Assembly (NCBI GenBank): GCA_905215855.1
Contig: CAJMRT010000052.1
Coordinates: 1 to 11,124, forward strand
DNA: 11,124 nt
Source of the DNA: an uncultured bacterium
GTDB taxonomy: Bacteria; Bacillota; Clostridia; Oscillospirales; Acutalibacteraceae
Reading direction: 5' to 3'
Positions 6,765 through 11,124 of the stretch are shown piece after piece. The notes under the pieces are model-generated. The model did no database searches. It saw only the letters and a program-made list of their open reading frames with translations, and was not told the origin of the DNA. Position 1 is the first letter of the stretch. Each line of letters begins with the position of its first letter. A program made the translations under genes and the position numbers.

Positions 6765-8102
6765 ATGGCAACAAAGTTAAATGACAAGTATTTAAGTGAT
6801 TTTATCGGCGAACACGAATATGACGGTGTTGCTGCCGAAGTTAAAGCAGCTCACAAGGTGTTGCATGACGGCAGCGGCCTCGGCAACGACTTTTTGGGTT
6901 GGCTCAATCTTCCTACAGATTATGACAAGGAAGAGTTCGCACGCATCAAGAAGTGTGCAGAGAAAATCAAGAAAGATACTGATGTATTCATTGTAATCGG
7001 TATCGGCGGTTCTTACCTCGGCGCAAGAGCGGCTATTGAATTTCTTTCATCACAGAACTACAACCTTACCTGCAAGGACACACCGCAGATTTTCTTCACA
7101 GGTAACTCAATCAGCTCATCTGCACTTGCAGAAATCATGGAGCTTTGCGAGGGCAAGGATGTTTCCGTAAATATGATTTCCAAGTCAGGTACAACAACTG
7201 AGCCTGCCATCGCTTTCCGTGTGTTCCGTGAAATGCTTGAGAAGAAGTACGGTAAAGAGGGCGCAAGAGAGCGTATTTACTGCACAACTGACAAGGCTAA
7301 GGGTACACTCAAGGCTCTTGCAGACGAAGAAGGTTACGAAACATTTGTTGTTCCGGACGATGTAGGCGGCCGTTTCTCGGTTCTCACAGCAGTAGGTCTT
7401 CTTCCTATCGCAGTTTCGGGGGCTGATATTGACGCTCTTATGCAGGGTGCCGCAACAGCTCAGAAAGAATTTGACAACGATGATTTAAAGACAAACGATT
7501 GTTACAAATACGCTGCAATCAGAAATATGCTTTACCGCAAGGGCAAAACTATGGAAGTTATGGTTTCTTATGAGCCGGCTTACACAATGATGTCAGAGTG
7601 GTTCAAGCAGCTCTTTGCAGAGAGTGAAGGCAAGGATAACAAGGGTATTTTCCCCGCAAGCGTTATTTTCTCAACAGACCTTCATTCACTTGGTCAGTAC
7701 ATTCAGGACGGCAGACGCACAATGTTTGAAACTGTTGTTCTCTTTGATAAATGTAAAAAAGAAGTTACTCTCGGTACAGACCCGACAAATGTTGACGGTC
7801 TTAACTTCCTTTCGGGCAAGACAATGGGATTCGTAAATCAGAAGGCTTTTGAGGGTACAGTTCTCGCCCACAATGACGGCGGCGTACCGAACATTGTTCT
7901 CAATGTTCCCGAAATGAACGAATCAGAGCTCGGCTATCTCATCTATTTCTTTGAGAAGGCTTGTGCTATTTCAGGTTATATGCTCGGTGTTAATCCGTTT
8001 AACCAGCCGGGTGTTGAAAGCTACAAGAAGAATATGTTTGCTCTTCTCGGTAAGCCGGGTTATGAGGATCAGAAGGCTGCTCTTGAGGCAAGACTCGGAT
8101 AA
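6765..8102 (+). CDS. pgi: Glucose-6-phosphate isomerase
   Basis: Interconverts glucose 6-phosphate and fructose 6-phosphate in glycolysis and gluconeogenesis. At 445 residues it is the short Firmicutes form. Motifs in order: 'GIGGSYLGA' (79-87), 'SKSGTTTEP' (139-147, phosphate binding), 'GGRFSVL' (201-207), 'ESEGKDNKGIFP' with catalytic Glu288, 'STDLHSLGQ' with His307, and 'QPGVESYKK' (414-422) with Lys421 as the likely ring-opening or Schiff-type lysine. GGAGGA at 6751-6756 precedes the ATG. It has a sigma-A promoter region of its own and is followed after 35 bases by a small P-loop gene with no terminator between, so the two are probably one transcript. Confidence 0.97.
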   Translation: MATKLNDKYLSDFIGEHEYDGVAAEVKAAHKVLHDGSGLGNDFLGWLNLPTDYDKEEFARIKKCAEKIKKDTDVFIVIGIGGSYLGARAAIEFLSSQNYNLTCKDTPQIFFTGNSISSSALAEIMELCEGKDVSVNMISKSGTTTEPAIAFRVFREMLEKKYGKEGARERIYCTTDKAKGTLKALADEEGYETFVVPDDVGGRFSVLTAVGLLPIAVSGADIDALMQGAATAQKEFDNDDLKTNDCYKYAAIRNMLYRKGKTMEVMVSYEPAYTMMSEWFKQLFAESEGKDNKGIFPASVIFSTDLHSLGQYIQDGRRTMFETVVLFDKCKKEVTLGTDPTNVDGLNFLSGKTMGFVNQKAFEGTVLAHNDGGVPNIVLNVPEMNESELGYLIYFFEKACAISGYMLGVNPFNQPGVESYKKNMFALLGKPGYEDQKAALEARLG

Positions 8103-8137
8103 TTTCTTAATAAAGTATAACAACGGAGGAACTAATT

Positions 8138-8554
8138 ATGGTTACTTTACTTATCGGTAAAAAAGGAACAGGCAAAACTAAAAAGCTCATCTCTCTTGCT
8201 AACGAGGCTGTTGCTGCTTCAACAGGCAATGTTGTTGTAATTGAAAAGGGCTCAAAGCTTACATATGATGTTACACACAAGGCAAGACTTATTGATACAG
8301 AGCAGTATCTTATCAGCGGTTACGATATGCTTTTCGGTTTTATCAGCGGTATCTGCGCAGGCAACTATGATGTTACTGACATTCTCGTTGACTCAACATT
8401 CAAGATTTGTCCGGAGGCTCTTGCAGGTCTTGAAACCTTCACAAAGAAGCTTCAGGATCTTGCTGAAACTGCATCAACTAACATTGTTCTCCTCATTTCA
8501 GCTGACGAAAGCGAAATTCCGGAGTCAATCAACGCTGTTTGCCAGAAAGTTTAA
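8138..8554 (+). CDS. Small P-loop ATP-binding protein downstream of pgi
   Basis: Protein of 138 residues with no family I can name. The N-terminus is a Walker A loop, GKKGTGKT at 7-14, directly after the first beta strand (VTLLI). A strand ending in Asp85 ('DILVDS', 81-86) is a plausible Walker B, and 'NIVLLISAD' (115-123) is a likely further core strand. The rest of a normal NTPase domain is missing, so it is about the minimum size for a P-loop fold and probably acts with a partner or as a regulatory ATPase. No signal peptide or membrane segment. GGAGGA at 8125-8130 is seven bases before the ATG. It shares the pgi transcript and ends before a good terminator. A link to sugar metabolism is suggested only by position. 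Confidence 0.8.
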   Translation: MVTLLIGKKGTGKTKKLISLANEAVAASTGNVVVIEKGSKLTYDVTHKARLIDTEQYLISGYDMLFGFISGICAGNYDVTDILVDSTFKICPEALAGLETFTKKLQDLAETASTNIVLLISADESEIPESINAVCQKV

Positions 8555-8576
8555 TTGATACTTATTAAACAAATTT

Positions 8577-8604
8577 ATCCCTCTCGATTTTCGGGAGGGA
8601 TTTT
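8577..8604 (+). terminator. Terminator of the pgi operon
   Basis: 10-bp stem (8577-8586 with 8592-8601, one T-G), 5-base loop ATTTT, then TTT. GC-rich stem CCCTC/GAGGG, short T-run. Confidence 0.75.
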
Positions 8605-8615
8605 GTATATGCAAT

Positions 8616-8645
8616 TGTATAAATTTAGCACCTCCGTCAATAATA
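8616..8645 (+). promoter_or_regulatory. Possible forespore-sigma-like promoter of spoIIQ
   Basis: TGTATA (8616-8621) resembles the sigma-F/sigma-G -35 (GYATA), and AATAATA (8639-8645) differs from the sigma-G -10 CATAMTA at one base, 17 bases away. The -10 lies in the loop of the hairpin at 8627-8659. SpoIIQ is sigma-F dependent in Bacillus; the typical sigma-F -10 (GGnnAnAnT) is not seen here. The start codon would be only about 13 bases from the predicted start. Confidence 0.3.
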
Positions 8646-8664
8646 GAAACGGAGGTGCTTTTTT
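8627..8664 (+). terminator. Terminator-like hairpin containing the spoIIQ Shine-Dalgarno
   Basis: Perfect 11-bp stem AGCACCTCCGT / ACGGAGGTGCT (8627-8637, 8649-8659) with an 11-base loop and six T (8659-8664) that end at the spoIIQ ATG. The 3' arm includes GGAGG (8651-8655), the ribosome site, nine bases before the start codon. It looks like a terminator and also hides the ribosome site. Confidence 0.75.
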
Positions 8665-9396
8665 ATGAGCGATTATTACAATAGAAACAGAAAGAAAAAA
8701 CGCAGTCGCCGTGAAAAAATCGGTTTTTACACAGCTTGTTCAATTTGCCTTATTGCCGTTTGTATGGCGGTGTACTCAACCTACAATACATTATCAGTGC
8801 CAAGTACAAAAGCTCCGACAGCCACTCAAAGCAATGAGGTAAAAGTCAATGAAAATGTTACTGGCATAACTCAGACTATCCCCGAAGTTAAGCTTGATGT
8901 CGAAGTACCGACAATAGCTGCAACCGAAGAGCCTGCAACTAATCCGACAGAGAGTACAAAAACCGCTCTCGAAACAATGCTTTCAACTGATTTAAGTCTG
9001 AACTATCCGCTCAATTCAAACAATGTTGTCCGTGAATACAGTGAAAAGAGCGTTTATTTCAAAACTTTGAATGTATGGAAACCGCACACAGGCGTTGATT
9101 TCGGTGGTAAACTCGGTGATGATGTTACCGCGATGACAGGCGGAGTGGTAACTAATGTGTGTGACGACAAAATGCTCGGCAAAATTGTTGAGATTTCAAC
9201 CGATAATGTTGTCTGCCGATATTGCGGACTCGGCTCGGTTGATGTGAATAAGGGCGATTCTGTTGATGTTGGCAATAAAGTCGGCACTATCGGTGTAGTT
9301 CCGTTTGAGGCAGGGGACGAAAATCATATCCACATTGAAGTGAAGATTGACGGTAAATATGCCGACCCGCTTTCATTTATCAATAATAATGAATAA
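8665..9396 (+). CDS. spoIIQ: SpoIIQ-like forespore M23 (LytM) peptidase-domain protein
   Basis: Membrane protein of 243 residues, type II: a strongly basic N-terminus (to about 19), one transmembrane helix (about 20-38), a Thr/Pro/Glu-rich stalk (45-105) and a C-terminal M23/LytM domain (about 113-240). The zinc ligands appear intact: His141 and Asp145 in 'HTGVDF' and His221-x-His223 in 'HIHIEV'. In Bacillus subtilis SpoIIQ the LytM domain is degenerate, whereas in Clostridioides it keeps these residues, so this copy could be an active endopeptidase. SpoIIQ sits in the forespore membrane, binds mother-cell SpoIIIAH across the intermembrane space and supports engulfment. The ATG at 8665 follows GGAGG by nine bases. 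A bidirectional terminator follows. It could be another single-pass M23 protein, but size and layout fit SpoIIQ best. Confidence 0.75.
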   Translation: MSDYYNRNRKKKRSRREKIGFYTACSICLIAVCMAVYSTYNTLSVPSTKAPTATQSNEVKVNENVTGITQTIPEVKLDVEVPTIAATEEPATNPTESTKTALETMLSTDLSLNYPLNSNNVVREYSEKSVYFKTLNVWKPHTGVDFGGKLGDDVTAMTGGVVTNVCDDKMLGKIVEISTDNVVCRYCGLGSVDVNKGDSVDVGNKVGTIGVVPFEAGDENHIHIEVKIDGKYADPLSFINNNE

Positions 9397-9454
9397 ATGC
9401 GATTTTTCTGCATACAATATTACTGCACGCCCTCGTTTCGTTTTAAGGGGCATC

Positions 9455-9497
9455 AAAAAAGGCGGATACTTTTGATTGAGTATCCGCCTCTTATTTT
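9455..9497. terminator. Bidirectional terminator between spoIIQ and the minus-strand unit
   Basis: Perfect 10-bp stem GGCGGATACT / AGTATCCGCC (9461-9470, 9479-9488) with an 8-base loop. Plus strand continues into TCTTATTTT; on the minus strand the stem is followed by six T (complement of AAAAAA at 9455-9460). It closes both convergent units. Confidence 0.85.
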
Positions 9498-9511
9498 GAT
9501 TTTATGTCAAT

Positions 9512-9562
9512 GATAAGAATCACGATTATTAAATTAAAATTCCTAAATTAAAAGTGATTATC
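9512..9562. repeat. Inverted repeat enclosing two direct repeats at the end of the small ORF
   Basis: GATAAGAATCAC (9512-9523) can pair with GTGATTATC (9554-9562) with a 3-base bulge. Between the arms TAAATTAAAA occurs twice (9530-9539 and 9544-9553). The 3' arm overlaps the stop codon of the minus-strand small ORF. AT-rich sequence makes chance occurrence possible. Confidence 0.4.
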
Positions 9563-9629
9563 TTTCGCTCTCGTGCCATTCTTCGTTACCAAAGATAAAA
9601 TCATCAAGATCCATAATGACAAATTTCAT
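9558..9629 (-). CDS. Small acidic 23-residue protein with a perfect Shine-Dalgarno
   Basis: On the minus strand AAGGAGGTG (complement of 9636-9644) lies eight bases before an ATG that opens a 23-codon frame ending in TAA. The peptide starts MKFVIMDLDDFIFG and ends NEEWHESER. It has a hydrophobic and aspartate-rich first half and an acidic, tryptophan-containing second half. There is no signal peptide or cysteine. It lies 59 bases after the cytidylate-kinase-like gene on the same strand and just before the bidirectional terminator, so it is probably the last gene of that unit; I see no convincing promoter of its own. The full-consensus ribosome site, better than most genes here, is the main argument that it is translated. 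Function unknown. Confidence 0.6.
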   Translation of the reverse strand: MKFVIMDLDDFIFGNEEWHESER

Positions 9630-9688
9630 ATAGTACACCTCCTTAATAAAACAATATAGTATATTCAGGAAATGATCGAATATGAGTA

Positions 9689-10321
9689 TTATTTTTTGTT
9701 TGAGTTACAAATGTTAATGTAACTGATAATAATGTCAACGGCCTGATCAACTGTCAGGTTTGTGCTGTTAAGGCACAAATCATAGTTGTCCGGAAGACCC
9801 CATTTCTTTCCTGAATAAAAACTATAGTAATTTGCTCTGTTCTTGTCTGCCTTCAAAACTGCCTGTTTTGCTCTGGCAGGGTCAATGTCCTGTCTGTCAA
9901 CAGCTCTTTTAATTCTCTTATCAAGATCAGCATAAATATATACCTTCACAAGTTTCGGATTATCCTTAAGAACATAGTCGGCGCATCTACCGACAACAAC
10001 GAAATTTTCCTTTTCTGCAAGCTGCTTGATAATCTTGTGCTGTAAAATGTAAAGACGGTCATTAACCGGCAGGTCACCGACTGAAGAAAAGTTGTTACCG
10101 TAATTGTACAGTCCCACAGACAATGAATACAAAAGACTGTTGGTAGCTCTTTCGTCAGCGTGCTTAAACACCTCAGGAGAAACACCGCTCTCTTTAGCGG
10201 CAATAGAAATGAGCTCCTTATCATAAAACGATATGCCAAGCCTCTCGGCAAGAGCTTTACCAATATCGTGTCCGCCGGAACCATACTGTCTTGTGATGGC
10301 AATAATTTTATCAAAACTCAT
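9689..10321 (-). CDS. Cytidylate-kinase-like family protein (P-loop nucleotide kinase)
   Basis: P-loop protein of 210 residues of the 'cytidylate kinase-like' family (PF13189 type), common in Clostridia and distinct from the canonical Cmk. The nucleotide loop is 'RQYGSGGHDIGKALAERLG' (11-29); a central strand gives 'FVVVGRCADYVL' (107-118), 'VYIYADLDKRIKRAVDR' (127-143) is the middle of the core, and 'KADKNRANYYSFYSGKKWG' (157-175) is an arginine- and lysine-bearing lid. The C-terminal 'YDLCLNSTNLTVDQAVDII' is typical of nucleotide kinases. The natural substrate is not established from sequence; CMP or dCMP would be the default guess. The start is the ATG at 10321 since GGGAGG lies seven bases upstream; in-frame codons upstream precede the ribosome site. 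A small acidic ORF follows on the same strand. Confidence 0.88.
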   Translation of the reverse strand: MSFDKIIAITRQYGSGGHDIGKALAERLGISFYDKELISIAAKESGVSPEVFKHADERATNSLLYSLSVGLYNYGNNFSSVGDLPVNDRLYILQHKIIKQLAEKENFVVVGRCADYVLKDNPKLVKVYIYADLDKRIKRAVDRQDIDPARAKQAVLKADKNRANYYSFYSGKKWGLPDNYDLCLNSTNLTVDQAVDIIISYINICNSNKK

Positions 10322-10409
10322 AACTAAACCTCCCGGTATTTGCAATTTGTAAAGTTGTACAGCAGCAACATTAAGTAGCTAAATGTCAAAACTATATCGC
10401 TTTACATAT

Positions 10410-10440
10410 ACTATAATAACACATTTTTGCGAAAAGTCCA
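10410..10440 (-). promoter_or_regulatory. Probable promoter of the minus-strand kinase unit
   Basis: Read on the minus strand: TGGACT (complement of 10435-10440), 16 bases, then extended -10 TGTTATTAT with TATTAT at 10418-10413; TATAGT also lies at 10415-10410. The predicted leader is about 85 bases with no recognisable riboswitch. Confidence 0.5.
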
Positions 10441-10450
10441 GTCTGTAAAA

Positions 10451-10475
10451 ACAAATTTTACGAAATTTGTACAAA
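10451..10475 (-). terminator. Weak hairpin with T-run on the minus strand upstream of the kinase promoter
   Basis: ACAAATTT (10451-10458) and AAATTTGT (10463-10470) form an 8-bp AT stem with a 4-base loop. On the minus strand the complement of AAAAA (10447-10451) gives a T-run after it. It could stop minus-strand transcription coming from the rRNA side, or be an operator; the stem is AT-only apart from one pair. Confidence 0.25.
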
Positions 10476-10700
10476 ACGAACAAATAAGTCTTATTCAAAT
10501 TATATAAATGCACAATATAATTGGGTGTGAAATTACATTTAAAGGATAAGAACAAATTTCTTTTTACATATATATGTATATGAAGAGGGATTCAGCGTGT
10601 AAAAGGCAGAATAATAGTGAAAAGGCATTAAAAATCAGATAGAAGAAGGAATAATATGGAAAATTTGCCGATAATGTAAAAAAGATAAAAAAATTGTCAA
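10476..10700. other. AT-rich intergenic stretch between the kinase unit and the rRNA promoters
   Basis: No gene is supported here. A weak promoter-like pair TTCAAA (10494-10499) and TATAAT (10516-10521), 16 bases apart, points toward the rRNA operon. A perfect 14-base palindrome TACATATATATGTA lies at 10565-10578. A 7-codon frame with a ribosome-like site starts at 10656 and is too short to call. The last 40 bases are A-rich and could serve as an UP element for the promoter at 10708. Confidence 0.5.
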
Positions 10701-10707
10701 AAAGGGG

Positions 10708-10736
10708 TTTACAAAAGAGAGAAGTGCTGATATAAT
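10708..10736 (+). promoter_or_regulatory. rRNA operon promoter P1
   Basis: TTTACA (10708-10713), a 17-base spacer and a perfect TATAAT (10731-10736). A-rich sequence upstream resembles an UP element. Confidence 0.8.
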
Positions 10737-10902
10737 ATCAACTGTTGCGCTGAGGGGCGAGGCAGACAAGAGAAAACACAGACGGTGAAAGAGTGTAGAA
10801 CGCACGGAAGTGGAGAGTCAACATTCAGGAAGTAATCAAAAGTGTTGCTCGGTTTTGATTTTAAAAGCTGAAAAAACTTTTTAAAAAACTTTTAAAAAGT
10901 GC

Positions 10903-10931
10903 TTGACAAAATCAAAACAACGTAGTATAAT
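10903..10931 (+). promoter_or_regulatory. rRNA operon promoter P2
   Basis: Perfect consensus TTGACA (10903-10908), 17 bases, TATAAT (10926-10931). The 30 bases upstream are runs of A and T (10871-10899), a strong UP-element candidate. Consensus strength fits a growth-rate-controlled stable RNA promoter. Confidence 0.92.
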
Positions 10932-10937
10932 AGCTCA

Positions 10938-11124
10938 TGCGCTGCTGAGGTGAGTGACTTCAAACGAAGAAAGCAAACAAGCCTTGAAAGTGCGTAGGAC
11001 CTTGAAAATTGAACAACGAGATAATGTAAAGAAACCCGTAATGACTTTGAGGAAAGCTCAAAGAATTACAGTGAGATGTACACTAAAAAGCATCAGGAAT
11101 TACGGATATAGTCAGTGATATATT
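10938..11124 (+). other. Leader (5' external spacer) of an rRNA operon, running off the window
   Basis: Downstream of P2 there is no ribosome site or frame. The segment GGACCTTGAAAATTGAACA (10997-11015) matches the conserved boxA-like element that precedes 16S and 23S in clostridial rRNA operons. CCTTGAAA also occurs 18 bases earlier (10982-10989). A stem CTTTGAG/CTCAAAG (11045-11051, 11057-11063) follows, and CCGTAAT (11036-11042) can pair with ATTACGG (11099-11105). The mature 16S sequence (its usual start motif) is not reached before position 11124. A tRNA or other stable RNA operon is the main alternative. Confidence 0.75.

Noticed and set aside
10565..10578. Palindrome TACATATATATGTA as an operator
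   Set aside because: Alternating AT repeats form such palindromes readily; no gene-specific placement supports an operator.
10569..10637. 22-codon plus-strand frame starting with ATG in the spacer before the rRNA promoters
   Set aside because: No ribosome binding site upstream (TTTACATATAT only) and no codon pattern; it sits in AT-rich non-coding sequence.
10656..10679. 7-codon frame after AGAAGGA
   Set aside because: Too short to separate from chance, with no promoter feeding it and no downstream gene to regulate.
10903..11124. The final segment as a tRNA or riboswitch leader
   Set aside because: No cloverleaf or known aptamer pattern is seen; the boxA-like element and strong tandem promoters fit an rRNA operon better.

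Overview
The window looks like a chromosomal segment of a low-GC, spore-forming Clostridia bacterium, probably a Ruminococcus-like member of the Oscillospiraceae. The evidence is strong GGAGG-type ribosome binding sites, sigma-A promoters with TTGACA/TATAAT-like boxes, AT-rich spacers, a SpoIIQ-type forespore peptidase, a DacF-type carboxypeptidase, the short (445-residue) Pgi form, and a Gram-positive style surface protein with a sorting-signal-like tail. The genus is an inference.

Layout. 63-1178: secreted, wall- or membrane-anchored protein with two Ig-like repeats, closed by a terminator. 1458-1988: zinc-ribbon protein with a C-terminal membrane anchor, set off by terminators on both sides. 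2074-4594: an apparent operon of an O-acetylhomoserine sulfhydrylase (sulfur assimilation) followed by ispD and ispF (two steps of the MEP isoprenoid pathway). 4682-5383: DUF4282-like membrane protein with a C-terminal zinc ribbon. 5435-6583: D-Ala-D-Ala carboxypeptidase (DacF type). 6765-8554: pgi plus a small P-loop protein. 8665-9396: SpoIIQ-like M23 protein. A bidirectional terminator at 9455-9497 separates these from a minus-strand unit: a cytidylate-kinase-like gene (10321-9689) and a 23-codon small ORF with a perfect Shine-Dalgarno (9629-9558). From about 10700 to the end there are two strong tandem promoters and the leader of what is almost certainly an rRNA operon whose 16S gene starts just beyond the window.

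Most genes are housekeeping. The most interesting signal is in the spacers. At three plus-strand genes (starts 4682, 5435, 8665) the Shine-Dalgarno is the 3' arm of an inverted repeat, and the U-run that would complete an intrinsic terminator forms the spacer up to the start codon. In the first case a canonical sigma-A promoter lies entirely in the loop, so the gene's own transcript lacks the 5' arm while read-through transcripts would terminate or hide the ribosome site. In the two sporulation-associated genes (dacF-like and spoIIQ-like) the loop region carries forespore-sigma-like -10 sequences. The second item is the acidic 23-residue small protein on the minus strand. I see no phage, insertion sequence, CRISPR array, tRNA or toxin-antitoxin module.
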